Shown piece after piece: positions 26,667 to 35,539 of a stretch of DNA of 46,421 nucleotides. Position 1 is the stretch's first letter. Each line of letters begins with the position of its first letter. Below the pieces are notes generated by a model, which saw only the letters and a list, made by a program, of their open reading frames with translations, was not told the origin of the DNA and ran no database searches. The DNA is taken from the NCBI GenBank assembly GCA_959599915.1, contig CAUGJE010000015.1, positions 1-46,421 of the forward strand. The letters run 5' to 3'. Made by a program: the position numbers and the translations under genes. Source of the DNA: an uncultured Collinsella sp. (GTDB taxonomy: Bacteria > Actinomycetota > Coriobacteriia > Coriobacteriales > Coriobacteriaceae).

Positions 26667-29147
26667 CTACTCCACCGGCTTGAAGATGGTGGACTGGCCG
26701 AAGACGCTGCGGATGAGGGCTTTGGCCTCGTCCTCGGTCTGCGGGATGCTCGGGGCTGCACCCTGATGGCCGAAGGGGCCGCCCGCACCGGAGTTGGACT
26801 CCCAGGGAGCTGCAGGAGCGTCCTCCTCTTTGGGGGCAGTTGCAGCGGACTTGGGCGCGGACGCCGCACCCGGCACGTCGAACGGAGACAGATCGTCCCC
26901 ACCAGCATCGGCAACAAAACCGCCAACCATGGCATCGTCGTAGGGAACCTGCTCGGATTCCCATGGCGCAGACGGCGCGGCGGGCTGAGCCTTGGGAGCG
27001 GACGCGCGCTCGGGCGCTCGGGGCGCGGGCTCGGTCGGGAGCTTGCCCGTGGCAGGAGCGCCGGCGGGGTTGTCGGAGCGCAGCCAGGGGGCTTTGCCCA
27101 GGTCAGACGACTTGGTCGCGGGCGAGGCAGGCTTGGGCGCGGGTGTCGGAGCAGCCGGTTTGGCCATGACGGGCTTAGGCGCCGACGGGGTCGGCGCCGC
27201 TATCGGTGCTGCTTTTGGCTGCGTCGCGCTGGCGCTCGAGGATGCAGGGGCCGCCGAGGACACGGGTTGCGGGTCCGCAGATACCGCAGCCCGTGCAGAT
27301 GGAGAATGCTCCTCATGTTGAGGAGCCGGCGTGCCACCCCCATCCAGGACATAGTCGACGGTACGACGACCGAAGACCGCACTGACTGTCGGCAGGACCA
27401 CCGACTGCGTGTCGGCGCGTCCAAGCATCTTGATGGCAAAGGTCGAGCCCGCGGGGAACGAGACCGTGAGCCTGGAGCCGTCGTCAGCCGTGGCGCGGGC
27501 ATTGAGCAAAAGCCCCGCGTAGGAAGCCTGACGCGCCTTGACACGCTCGACAACCTCGGCCCATTTGCGCTGCAGCTCTCCGGCATCCTCGACCGCGGGC
27601 GTCTCGGCAGTACCGGCGGCGGCAACCTGGGCGGCATTGTTGGACTGGGGCTTAGGTGCCGGAGCGGTGGCAGGCGCGGGGGCCGCAACGGGCTGAGGCG
27701 TCGGAGTCGGCGCAGGCTGAGGTGCAGGCGCTGCAGGCTTGGAAGCTGACACGGACGCAGAACGGGACGCAGGCTGGGCAGCCGGAACAGCAGCACCACG
27801 GTCCCAAGGCATACCGCCCTGGCGCGCGGACGTAGCAGCGGGGGCAGCGGATGCCGCCGGAGCGGCAGCACGAGCGCCCGAAATTAGCGTCGGCTGTTGG
27901 GCAGCAGCGGGTACGGATGCTGCAGGCGCGGCGGCCTGAGCAGCAGCCACGCTCGCCGGCACGGCGCCGTTGGCAACCATGGCCTCCAAGCGGGCCACGC
28001 GCTCGGCCAATGCCTCAATCGTTAAATCGGCCTCGGGACGTGCCAGGCGCGTGCAGGCGATCTCGAGCACCAGGCGCACGTCGCTCGCGCCCCTCATCTC
28101 CAGTGCGGCATCGTCGAGCACCGTCAGCACACGGGCCAGGCGGTCGGCAGGATGCTCGCCAAAGGCAGCGGCCTCGGCAGCAAGCGCCTCGGCCTGCTCG
28201 GAGCCGCCCTCAAACAGCTCGGCACGGGCACCGGCAACGCAGGCAACGTACACGTCACGCACATGCGCCACCAGGTCGCGCGTCAGCTCCAGCAGGTCGT
28301 TTCCTTCCTCGACCTGCGCACGGATCAGTCCATAGAGCTCGGCAACATCGCGATCGGCAATGGCGCGGGAAAACTCGCCCAGAATCTGGTCCGAAACCTC
28401 GCCTAAAAGCGAGCGGGCGTCGTCCGCATGCACAGAACCGTTGCCAAAGACGCTCAGCTGCTCCAGCGTGGACAACGCGTCGCGCATACCGCCCTTGGCA
28501 TGGCGCGCCACGATAGCCAGCGCCTCATCGTCGTAATCGAAGCCCTCCTGCTCGCACACGTATGCCAGGCGACGCTCGATATCCTCGTTGCCGATGCGAT
28601 GGAAATCGAAACGCTGGCAGCGCGAGAGGATGGTCTCCAGAATCTTTTGCGGGTCGGTGGTGCACAGCACAAAGATCACGTGTGCCGGCGGCTCCTCGAG
28701 CGTCTTGAGCAGCGCGTTGAACGCCGCCGTCGTGAGCATGTGGACCTCGTCGATGATATAGATCTTGTACTTGCCGCGCACCGGGGCAAAGTTGACGGAG
28801 TTGATGATTTCCTCGCGCACATTGTCCACGCCCGTGCGGGAGGCGGCATCGAGCTCGTAGACATCGGGGTGGTTACCCTCGGCAATGAGCTCGCACTCCT
28901 CGCAAGTACCGTCGGGCATGCAGCCGCTTGCACCCTCGGCGCGCGCCGCCTCGGCATTGCGGCACAGCAGCGCCTTGGCCAGAATGCGCGCCATGGTGGT
29001 CTTGCCCGTGCCGCGCGGTCCGCAGAACAGGTAGGCGTGGGACAGGCGCCCCTCGGTGATGGCGTGCTCGAGCGTCGAGACGATATGCTGCTGGCCCACC
29101 ACGGAGTCAAAGGTGAGCGGGCGATACTTTCGGTACAACGATTCCAT
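26667..29147 (-). CDS. dnaX: DNA polymerase III subunit gamma/tau
   Basis: An 826-residue DnaX, the clamp-loader ATPase and organiser of the replicative polymerase. Residues 1-370 hold the AAA+ core: YRKYRP start, Walker A GPRGTGKTT (43-51), a zinc site (Cys 62, 76, 82, 85), Walker B IIDEVHML and the sensor LSRCQRF. Next comes a long Ala/Pro-rich region (about 385-800) interrupted by a folded block of about 100 residues (LQRKWAEVVERVKARQASYAGLL...), and a short C-terminal end (KALIRSVFGQSTIF). ATG at 29147 has GGGGGAG upstream; longer frames have no SD. No slippery A-run for a programmed frameshift was seen, so a separate gamma form is not predicted. Confidence 0.95.
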   Translation of the reverse strand: MESLYRKYRPLTFDSVVGQQHIVSTLEHAITEGRLSHAYLFCGPRGTGKTTMARILAKALLCRNAEAARAEGASGCMPDGTCEECELIAEGNHPDVYELDAASRTGVDNVREEIINSVNFAPVRGKYKIYIIDEVHMLTTAAFNALLKTLEEPPAHVIFVLCTTDPQKILETILSRCQRFDFHRIGNEDIERRLAYVCEQEGFDYDDEALAIVARHAKGGMRDALSTLEQLSVFGNGSVHADDARSLLGEVSDQILGEFSRAIADRDVAELYGLIRAQVEEGNDLLELTRDLVAHVRDVYVACVAGARAELFEGGSEQAEALAAEAAAFGEHPADRLARVLTVLDDAALEMRGASDVRLVLEIACTRLARPEADLTIEALAERVARLEAMVANGAVPASVAAAQAAAPAASVPAAAQQPTLISGARAAAPAASAAPAATSARQGGMPWDRGAAVPAAQPASRSASVSASKPAAPAPQPAPTPTPQPVAAPAPATAPAPKPQSNNAAQVAAAGTAETPAVEDAGELQRKWAEVVERVKARQASYAGLLLNARATADDGSRLTVSFPAGSTFAIKMLGRADTQSVVLPTVSAVFGRRTVDYVLDGGGTPAPQHEEHSPSARAAVSADPQPVSSAAPASSSASATQPKAAPIAAPTPSAPKPVMAKPAAPTPAPKPASPATKSSDLGKAPWLRSDNPAGAPATGKLPTEPAPRAPERASAPKAQPAAPSAPWESEQVPYDDAMVGGFVADAGGDDLSPFDVPGAASAPKSAATAPKEEDAPAAPWESNSGAGGPFGHQGAAPSIPQTEDEAKALIRSVFGQSTIFKPVE

Positions 29148-29263
29148 GGGTGCTCCCCCGGGTATACTGAGTCTTGTTGCCGCGGCGGCCATGCGGTCGC
29201 ACGGCATACTGCATTCCATAATAACCCGTACGGCGAGCCCGCCGCGATAGGAGTCCAAAGAGC

Positions 29264-29980
29264 ATGGCAGACGCAGAGAGCAACCTCGTTCCCTCCGAAG
29301 CAGCCGACCAGGTCGAGGTCGCGCTCGAGGAGCAGGCCGCAGCCGACGACGGCATCCTGTACCTCAACGAGTACCAATACGAAAACGACCTCGTCACCGA
29401 CTTCGCCCGCCTGGTCGCCTCGCCCAGGCGTCGCGGCTCGCTGTATGTCGCCGCGGCAATTGCCGCGCTCATCGGCATCGGCATGCTGGTGGCCGGCGGC
29501 AACTGGATCAAGTTTGGCGTCGTCTTGATCGTATTCGGCGCCTTTTTGGCCTGGTGGAGCAAAAACCTGCACCACACCCTCGCCCGCGACTTTATCGACG
29601 CCGTTGAGGCCGACGAGTCCATGGGTGGCCGCTATCGCCGCGTCGCCGCCAACGAGGACGGCCTGATGGTTTGGGGCACGAGCGGCAAGTCGCAGTTCTT
29701 CCCGTTTGAAAAGCTCGACCACGTGCTCGACGGCGAGCGCATCTTTGTGGCCATGTTCGCCGACCAGGGCGTGACGATCCCTAAGGACACCTTTGTCCGC
29801 GGCGATGCCGAGCAGTTCGGTCCCTTCCTTAAGGCGCGCATCAACAAAAAACTCCGCATCGAGACCAAACGCAAGAAGATGAAGGCAGAAAAGGCCGCTG
29901 CCGAAGCAAAACAGGGCGACAAGCCCCAGGAGACCAAGGGCAAGCAGCGCAAGCAGAAGAAGAGCAAGAAGAAGCGGTAG
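29264..29980 (+). CDS. YcxB-like membrane protein
   Basis: A 238-residue protein with an acidic N-terminus (1-55), two adjacent membrane helices (about 59-77 and 83-99) and a cytoplasmic domain resembling YcxB-like proteins (GKSQFFPFEKLDHVLDG..IPKDTF, about 135-200). It ends in a highly basic Lys-rich tail (about 200-238). The SD GGAG lies 10 bases before the ATG. It is divergent from dnaX (116-base gap). YcxB-like proteins have no established role. The strongly basic tail could bind nucleic acid or acidic lipid, but that is only inference. Confidence 0.7.
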   Translation: MADAESNLVPSEAADQVEVALEEQAAADDGILYLNEYQYENDLVTDFARLVASPRRRGSLYVAAAIAALIGIGMLVAGGNWIKFGVVLIVFGAFLAWWSKNLHHTLARDFIDAVEADESMGGRYRRVAANEDGLMVWGTSGKSQFFPFEKLDHVLDGERIFVAMFADQGVTIPKDTFVRGDAEQFGPFLKARINKKLRIETKRKKMKAEKAAAEAKQGDKPQETKGKQRKQKKSKKKR

Positions 29981-30008
29981 GCCGGCCGACACCGAAGGCG
30001 CCTCGTCC

Positions 30009-30048
30009 CGCGCCCGATTCCGGGCCGGGGCGCCTGGAATCGGGCGCG
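30009..30048. terminator. GC-rich hairpin between convergent genes
   Basis: CGCGCCCGATTCC (30009-30021) and GGAATCGGGCGCG (30036-30048) form a perfect 13-bp stem between the YcxB-like gene and the convergent ABC-operon gene. There is no T-run on either side. It probably acts as a bidirectional transcription barrier. Confidence 0.55.
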
Positions 30049-30085
30049 CGTACCGCCAATGGACCCGTTTTGCCTTGCTCTCGAG

Positions 30086-30745
30086 CTATTTCACTTCAAA
30101 CCTTAAGAGCCTCCGCTCCGGCAGATCGGTCATCTTCATCGTGTAAGTCCCGGGAAATGCTTTCTCAAAACGGACGGTCTCGTAACCTTCGAAATAGTCG
30201 TTGGTGTTCTGCATCATGAATGGGACAAGCAACTCGTTCTCCGCCCCAACCTGTACAGCAAACGCAGCAGAACCGCCCAGAGCCGGCATTGCCTGCGTTA
30301 TCAGATCGGTATTGACCACAAAGTCATAGTTTGGCGCAGACTCCGGCACCAAATGCCAAACATACGTTTTGATTCCGCCTTCGACATTGTCCTTATTCCT
30401 GACACGCATCTTTACGGCGATAACACACGTGATGTCGGCGTCCTTCAATTTCGTTTTCGTATCCACGATGCCATATTTTGAATAATCATCATGCGCACGC
30501 TTGAGATACTCGCGCGGCGTGAGCAGCTCTGCCCCGTCTATGCAAAACGAATACCCGTCAGTCACCACATCCTTCGACCCCAGAAACGCCCCATCCATCG
30601 AGAGCCATTCGCCCTCCGCATAATATTTCTCAGGAATGACCGTCCGGTTCCCGTTAACGACGCTCGTCCTCATGCCCGCAAGGCCAGTAACAGCACAGCC
30701 GAAAAGCGCAAGCGCCGACCTTCTTGTCCACAGGGTCTTCTTCAT
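30086..30745 (-). CDS. Small exported protein at the end of the ABC operon (DUF5028-like?)
   Basis: A 219-residue protein with an N-terminal signal-like segment (MKKTLWTRRSALALFGCAVTG) containing a Cys that could be lipidated, although the context is not a perfect lipobox. The rest is a soluble domain. I tentatively compare it with DUF5028 proteins, which accompany bacteriocin-type ABC transporters. ATG at 30745 is chosen; an in-frame GTG 9 bases upstream overlaps the ATPase stop (GTGA) and is a fair alternative. It is the last gene of the exporter operon and may be an exported accessory or immunity lipoprotein. Confidence 0.6.
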   Translation of the reverse strand: MKKTLWTRRSALALFGCAVTGLAGMRTSVVNGNRTVIPEKYYAEGEWLSMDGAFLGSKDVVTDGYSFCIDGAELLTPREYLKRAHDDYSKYGIVDTKTKLKDADITCVIAVKMRVRNKDNVEGGIKTYVWHLVPESAPNYDFVVNTDLITQAMPALGGSAAFAVQVGAENELLVPFMMQNTNDYFEGYETVRFEKAFPGTYTMKMTDLPERRLLRFEVK

Positions 30746-30750
30746 CGCGC

Positions 30751-31395
30751 TCACGACCTTTCCCGAACTTTCACAACGGCACCGTCGCGCATGCAGTAAA
30801 CCCGATCGGCCAGCTCCTCGAGCACCTCTCCGTCATGGCTGGACAGAATAACCTCGCGACCCGTTGATGCCGCCATCGCCACAACGCGCTTGAGCATTTC
30901 CACGCCCGCTTCGTCGAGGGCATTTGTCGGCTCATCGAGAACAAGCAGCTTCGGCTTTTCCATAATTGCCGCAGCTATCCCCAGACGCTGCTTCATCCCA
31001 AGCGAGTATGCTCGGAACTTCTTTTTTTCGTCTGCATCGAGCCCCACGAGCCGCAGGGCAGAGCGAATGTCCTCGCGGGTTGCAACGCCCTTGATCTGAG
31101 CAATGAGCTCCAGATTGTCGTAACCAGACAGATAGCCCAAAAAGGAAGGCGCCTCGATCAACATCCCCAGACTCGGCGGGAAAGAGATGTCCGCCCCAAG
31201 CCTTTGGCCATCGATAGAGATTTCGCCTTCGGTAGGCTTGATCAATCCGCAGACCGCTCGCATAAGCATGGTCTTACCCGAACCGTTTATCCCCTGAAGA
31301 CCGACCACAGTCCCAGGGTCAACCTCGATGGACACGTTGCGCAGAACATCGTTTTTGCCCATGCGCTTCGATACGTCCCTAACGATCACGCTCAT
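30751..31395 (-). CDS. ABC transporter ATP-binding protein
   Basis: A 214-residue ATPase with Walker A GINGSGKT (about 36-43), Q-loop region, signature YSLGMKQRLGIA in place of the canonical LSGGQ, Walker B LLVLDEP and the switch His in LSSHD. The LGMKQRL signature is typical of bacitracin/lantibiotic-type (BcrA-like) exporters. ATG at 31395 overlaps the upstream permease stop (ATGA) and has GGGGGA as SD. It powers the two permeases encoded upstream. The substrate is unknown: a peptide antibiotic, own or foreign, is the usual guess for the family. Confidence 0.92.
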   Translation of the reverse strand: MSVIVRDVSKRMGKNDVLRNVSIEVDPGTVVGLQGINGSGKTMLMRAVCGLIKPTEGEISIDGQRLGADISFPPSLGMLIEAPSFLGYLSGYDNLELIAQIKGVATREDIRSALRLVGLDADEKKKFRAYSLGMKQRLGIAAAIMEKPKLLVLDEPTNALDEAGVEMLKRVVAMAASTGREVILSSHDGEVLEELADRVYCMRDGAVVKVRERS

Positions 31396-32228
31396 ATCTT
31401 GTCCCCCTTTTCTATAAGGTCGGCCCTTAGAAACCACAGTCCACCCAACGATAGGCATAACGACATAATCACAATTGAAAACAAGCCACTCGAGCCCGCC
31501 GCGATTCCATCTTTGACAATTCCGCCCCAGCGCAACAGCATCAAGGCGTTACCCAATAGCGCCCAATGCCGTGCATATGCCGAGCAGATCAGGTAGCTCA
31601 TTAAAACCACAAACGAGACCGACGGCCCAAGTACAAAGCCAATCACTGCCTGCGCAAACGCAAGCGCCTCGAAAGCAAAAAAGAGACCTGTGAAAAACGG
31701 CAGCGCATCCGCCTCGCCAGCTTTGAGAAACCACGGCGCCAAATTAGCCAGCTGAAGCGACTCACCATGAATGACCGCGCTGAACGAGGCGCTCACCATC
31801 AAGCTCCAAATCACAACAGAGCAAACCACCACGAGCAGCGAAAATGCCGTTACCGCCGCCACCAAGATAAAACGCGAGACCCACCAAAGGGTTCTTGACC
31901 GGCATCGAACAAGCGCTTGCAAACCAAACCCGTGCAACGATTCGGTCGGATAATCGAGTGTTGTATAGAGAATAAGCAGAATGACAAATAGCCATCCTAA
32001 CGGAGGCACAAACATGAGCCCGGGCCTAGGCTCAAACGGAGCGGATCCGGCAAATACGAGCGCGAGATTATCAGCAAACCCCAAGGCATTCGTCCGAACC
32101 CCATACACAGAAGACAAGCCGTAGGCGTACACCAAGTTCGCAACGGTCACTGCCGCAATCGCAATAAAAGTAAGGATGTTCTTCTTCAAAACGGTCCTCA
32201 GGTCCGCGGCGACCAGCCTAAACAGCAT
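31392..32228 (-). CDS. ABC transporter permease (second of pair)
   Basis: A 278-residue integral membrane protein with about six helices, arranged like BcrB/ABC-2-type permeases: a short basic N-terminus (MLFRLVAADLRTVLKKN), first helix, a long extracytoplasmic segment with a DYPTESLHGFG motif, then four to five helices. Its ATG shares bases with the stop of the first permease (TGATG), so the genes are translationally coupled. It should pair with the upstream permease and the downstream ATPase. Sequence-level similarity to named families is weak, so the call rests on topology and operon context. Confidence 0.8.
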   Translation of the reverse strand: MLFRLVAADLRTVLKKNILTFIAIAAVTVANLVYAYGLSSVYGVRTNALGFADNLALVFAGSAPFEPRPGLMFVPPLGWLFVILLILYTTLDYPTESLHGFGLQALVRCRSRTLWWVSRFILVAAVTAFSLLVVVCSVVIWSLMVSASFSAVIHGESLQLANLAPWFLKAGEADALPFFTGLFFAFEALAFAQAVIGFVLGPSVSFVVLMSYLICSAYARHWALLGNALMLLRWGGIVKDGIAAGSSGLFSIVIMSLCLSLGGLWFLRADLIEKGDKI

Positions 32229-33109
32229 CAGACCACCTCGCGTCTTTTTAAGAATCTCGCGAAAATCAAAGAAAAGACGAACAGCAAAATGATTTCTGCA
32301 AACCCTGCTCGAATGTCGGGCCAGTTATTTAGTGATTCCGACCTGATGCTGTTAAGAATGTTGCAGTTAAAGCCGACGCATGAAAGGACGCTAAAAATCC
32401 AGTCGTTAACAAAGTGCCATGCAACCATAATCAGATATGGAACGACCATCGCCTTGATTCTGCTGCGAAACACAACCGACAGACCGGTCACGGCCATGGA
32501 TAGAGCCCCCAGCGTCACCGCATCGAACAGTGTATAAACCAGCACGTACAACAGAGGCCGGGAATAAAACAGGCCAGAAAAATAGCTATGCAGATAGAGC
32601 CCGACGTAAGTCGATTCGTCGACCCGGGGGAGATACGCGGGAAACAGCATTGAGACAATCAGGAAGTTCACGAGTAGCGGAATAGCCGTGACCGCAAACG
32701 CAGAGAGGAAAGCAGACAGCATCTTCACGTTCACGTATGCATTTCTAGAAACACGTGTGCAGATCTGCGCCTCGTAACCGCTCAAACGCTCGGACAGGCA
32801 TGACCACGACCCGGCCAGCATGGCAAGCAACGGCAGCGCATAGAAAAACACTGATGCTAACAACGGCGCGTTCGCGCTCACAACAATCCAGTTGCCAAAG
32901 CTACTTTCACGCGTTTGGCCGAGGTATGTCTGAGACTGCAGACCAATGCCGTAGCCAAAAGATAGCAGCTGTTTGCGTTCAGTCTCGAGCGTCCACCACG
33001 CCTCGACGGCAGCTGCCATCGAAATTACTGTCGCCAAAGTAAGAGCCAACGCAAATATTGGGTTTCCAGATATCTTGGACAACTCGTGCCGAATTAGTTT
33101 TTTATTCAA
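32228..33109 (-). CDS. ABC transporter permease (first of pair)
   Basis: A 293-residue integral membrane protein with about six helices, starting NKKLIRHELSKISGNP, a usual opening for ABC-2-type permeases, and ending in a basic tail (FLKRREVV). The start is TTG at 33109, supported by GGGAGGG about 10 bases upstream; no in-frame ATG is near. A very stable hairpin lies just upstream of this SD. It is the first gene of a four-gene operon (permease, permease, ATPase, exported protein), 152 bases downstream of the dual-HTH LuxR gene. Its GC content is lower than that of most of the window. Confidence 0.8.
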   Translation of the reverse strand: MNKKLIRHELSKISGNPIFALALTLATVISMAAAVEAWWTLETERKQLLSFGYGIGLQSQTYLGQTRESSFGNWIVVSANAPLLASVFFYALPLLAMLAGSWSCLSERLSGYEAQICTRVSRNAYVNVKMLSAFLSAFAVTAIPLLVNFLIVSMLFPAYLPRVDESTYVGLYLHSYFSGLFYSRPLLYVLVYTLFDAVTLGALSMAVTGLSVVFRSRIKAMVVPYLIMVAWHFVNDWIFSVLSCVGFNCNILNSIRSESLNNWPDIRAGFAEIILLFVFSLIFARFLKRREVV

Positions 33110-33128
33110 CCGACATCACCCTCCCATT

Positions 33129-33160
33129 GGCCGGGCCGAGCAGTAACGCTCGGCCCGGCC
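33129..33160 (-). promoter_or_regulatory. Stable hairpin directly upstream of the ABC operon SD
   Basis: GGCCGGGCCGAGC and GCTCGGCCCGGCC form a perfect 13-bp GC stem with a six-base loop. On the minus strand it ends 2-3 bases before the GGGAGGG SD of the first permease, and no T-run follows. It may block read-through from the regulator gene or control ribosome access. Confidence 0.6.
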
Positions 33161-33261
33161 CTAATCACAAGCGGTTAATGATGCGTCGACGCACGGCAAC
33201 CTTTGCATGAATAGAGAATGATGTCTGTAAACACTCGCTATTGAGTTGATCGCTCAGGCGT

Positions 33262-35397
33262 TTACACGTTATCTACCTGCGATAACAATGAAACAAGCTC
33301 CGCTTTATTCTTGATCTTCAACTGGCGGTAAGATGCAGACCGCAGCGCTTGCACCGTAGATGCAGCGTAACCGACATCCTCCGCAATGGCCTTTGTCGTT
33401 GCCCCCTCTGCCGTCATCAGCAAAATTTGCGACTGAACATCAGAAAGGGAGCGCGACGTAAGCAGGGCCAGCTGGCGCACGCGGGCCGTTTCGGTGGACC
33501 CGTTCGCCCGGTACTCCAAGACGGCCTTCTCGTCCTCAACCGAGCGGGCGAGCGCGATGTGCGTAACGAACATGGGCACAGACCAGCAAACAATCACCGT
33601 TGCCACGACGACATTGACAGCCGAACTTTGCCCCAACAACGACGCGAGGAACAACGGCTCGAAAACCGTCAGATCCTGCACCATATTGAGCAAGACAGCC
33701 CAAACAGGAGCCGTCGCCCCGAAGCAAAGCATCCATATCCCAAGCATTTTGCGCTGCGGACAGCTTCGCATCACTATATATGTGAGCAGCACCCCCGTCA
33801 GCACCGCAAGTCCATGGATTCGCCCCCTAGCGACCGCATAGATTAAGGCAACCATGCCCATTGACACCAACGGCACGATAGCCCGAGCATGGGCATGCAC
33901 CTTAAACGGACGCAGCCCAACAGCGAGCGAAGCCGTAGACGCCACGCCGCAAAACAGGACCGGCACAGCCATCAACGGAACGCGTATGCACATCAATGCC
34001 GCGATATAGATAAAAGACCATTCCACAGCAGATAGCACCGCCCATACGTACGGGCTTCCGAGCCAAATCGCTTCACCCGCTCTATCCAGCGCAGCGCCAC
34101 GATTCGCTTTTCCACCCGCGTAGCGTAGCGACAGAAGCAGTCCGAGACCCAATGCGTAGCTTAAGAGGGAAAAGGCGACAGCCCGCGAAACACCGGACCC
34201 CCAATCGCTATCCGCCATTACCAAGGGCCCCGCCGCAAGGAGGATAAAGAATAATGTGAGCAGGTATCGAAACAGCCGGCGCGTTCGAGCTGATGCCACT
34301 ATATCGTCAGCATGCCGCTGCGGTAGCTCATGCCCTACAGTATCGCCCTCACCCGCAAACAGCGCCACGAGCTCGCGTGAGCCCGCAACCGACGCCTTCC
34401 CGTATGCTCGGTGAAGCGTTGTTCTCACCGTCGATGGCTTCGTATCCGTCTCCTTGGCAATTTCCGCCGGCGTTTTCCCTTTGAGCAGCAGTCGAACAAA
34501 CTGCTCTTCTCTAGGCGACAGGGCAGGGGAAAACACCCCCGCATCGAATGTGTCGGACGCACAGGCGATATCCGAATTGTTGTCCCGTTTCCCCCTTAGC
34601 AACATGCATACGAAGGCAGCAGCGATAACGGACCCCATCGCCAGCAATGCAATGATCACGGCATCGCTTGCGAAGTATGCCGCCTCAACAGCCGGAATAA
34701 GACCAATAGGAACTGCTACGAGCACAGAACAGGCAAACACGTCGCGCCGCCCATGGCCAAAGGCACGAGGGCGGCAAAACGGCGGGGCCACAGTCAATGC
34801 GAGATAGACCAACGGAATTAAAAGCGCAAGGCCAATTGACGCGGCCGTTACAGGGGGCATCCCCCATGGCTCGGGAACGACTCTCCATGAAACTCGACAG
34901 CAAAACAGCAGGCAAGACATGACGGCTATTGTTTCTGTAAAAATCGCGTCCTGCGGGTGACGAGTTTCCCTTTCGTCAGTCCGTGTCGACCTCTGCGTCA
35001 AAGGAGAGTCCGCCGTGCCCCAAATAACATATGAGAGAAGCAGCGACCCAACAAAGCACGAGACACACGAAACGCCATGTAACAACCAAATCGGTGCAAA
35101 CACGATTGGAATAGAGTCTCCGCGAGCATAGAAAGCCAGGTCGGCCCATTCGGGAACCGTTGCAATAACACCAAGGAAAACACCGATGGCACCGAGATGC
35201 CTCGGCCTTCTCATTCCCCCCTTGCATAGCGCAGCACCATGAACAAACGCCGCGAGGCATGCGCCCAGGATAACGAGCCAGGTCATTGCACCTGACGCTA
35301 GGCCGATTGAAGATGAAAACCGGTGATAAGGGGTGACCGCCATTACGACAAGCGCAATGGCGCAGGCAAATGTAGCAGAACGGCGGGAAAAGAGCAT
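33262..35397 (-). CDS. Polytopic membrane regulator with two LuxR-type HTH domains
   Basis: A 711-residue protein made of two similar halves. Each has a block of about 7-8 hydrophobic helices followed by a LuxR-type (GerE) HTH: the first HTH at about 292-347 (LSPREEQFVRLLLKGKTPAEIA...STVRTTL) and the second at about 649-706 (SLSDVQSQILLMTAEGATTKAIA...STVQALR). Coriobacteriia have many membrane LuxR regulators with one C-terminal HTH; a tandem duplication with an internal HTH is unusual. ATG at 35397 is chosen because GGAGG lies 4 bases upstream and a TATAAT box overlaps an earlier ATG at 35418. It lies just upstream of an ABC exporter operon on the same strand and probably regulates it. Confidence 0.85.
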   Translation of the reverse strand: MLFSRRSATFACAIALVVMAVTPYHRFSSSIGLASGAMTWLVILGACLAAFVHGAALCKGGMRRPRHLGAIGVFLGVIATVPEWADLAFYARGDSIPIVFAPIWLLHGVSCVSCFVGSLLLSYVIWGTADSPLTQRSTRTDERETRHPQDAIFTETIAVMSCLLFCCRVSWRVVPEPWGMPPVTAASIGLALLIPLVYLALTVAPPFCRPRAFGHGRRDVFACSVLVAVPIGLIPAVEAAYFASDAVIIALLAMGSVIAAAFVCMLLRGKRDNNSDIACASDTFDAGVFSPALSPREEQFVRLLLKGKTPAEIAKETDTKPSTVRTTLHRAYGKASVAGSRELVALFAGEGDTVGHELPQRHADDIVASARTRRLFRYLLTLFFILLAAGPLVMADSDWGSGVSRAVAFSLLSYALGLGLLLSLRYAGGKANRGAALDRAGEAIWLGSPYVWAVLSAVEWSFIYIAALMCIRVPLMAVPVLFCGVASTASLAVGLRPFKVHAHARAIVPLVSMGMVALIYAVARGRIHGLAVLTGVLLTYIVMRSCPQRKMLGIWMLCFGATAPVWAVLLNMVQDLTVFEPLFLASLLGQSSAVNVVVATVIVCWSVPMFVTHIALARSVEDEKAVLEYRANGSTETARVRQLALLTSRSLSDVQSQILLMTAEGATTKAIAEDVGYAASTVQALRSASYRQLKIKNKAELVSLLSQVDNV

Positions 35398-35416
35398 ACG
35401 GCCTCCATAGCGTGTC

Positions 35417-35422
35417 ATTATA
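35417..35422 (-). promoter_or_regulatory. -10 box TATAAT of the LuxR-type gene
   Basis: A perfect TATAAT on the minus strand, 20 bases before the chosen start at 35397. It overlaps an upstream ATG, which argues against that start. No convincing -35 hexamer was seen. Confidence 0.5.
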
Positions 35423-35539
35423 TCGCTCGAGCCGCTCGTTTATCTCTGTTCTCACACCAGCCAGCATCAATGATTCAGGCGAACTCCAATCCGCGCCAGA
35501 TCACGGTCCGGCTTTTGTTCGCAGTCCCCACATCAAAGC

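Noticed and set aside
26667..29147. Programmed frameshift in dnaX producing gamma
   Set aside because: No A-rich slippery heptamer followed by a hairpin was seen in the region where gamma would end.
29148..29263. SRP (4.5S) RNA gene next to dnaX
   Set aside because: This is a common location, but the conserved GGAAGGAAGCAGC-type core is absent, and the 116 bases only fit two divergent promoters.
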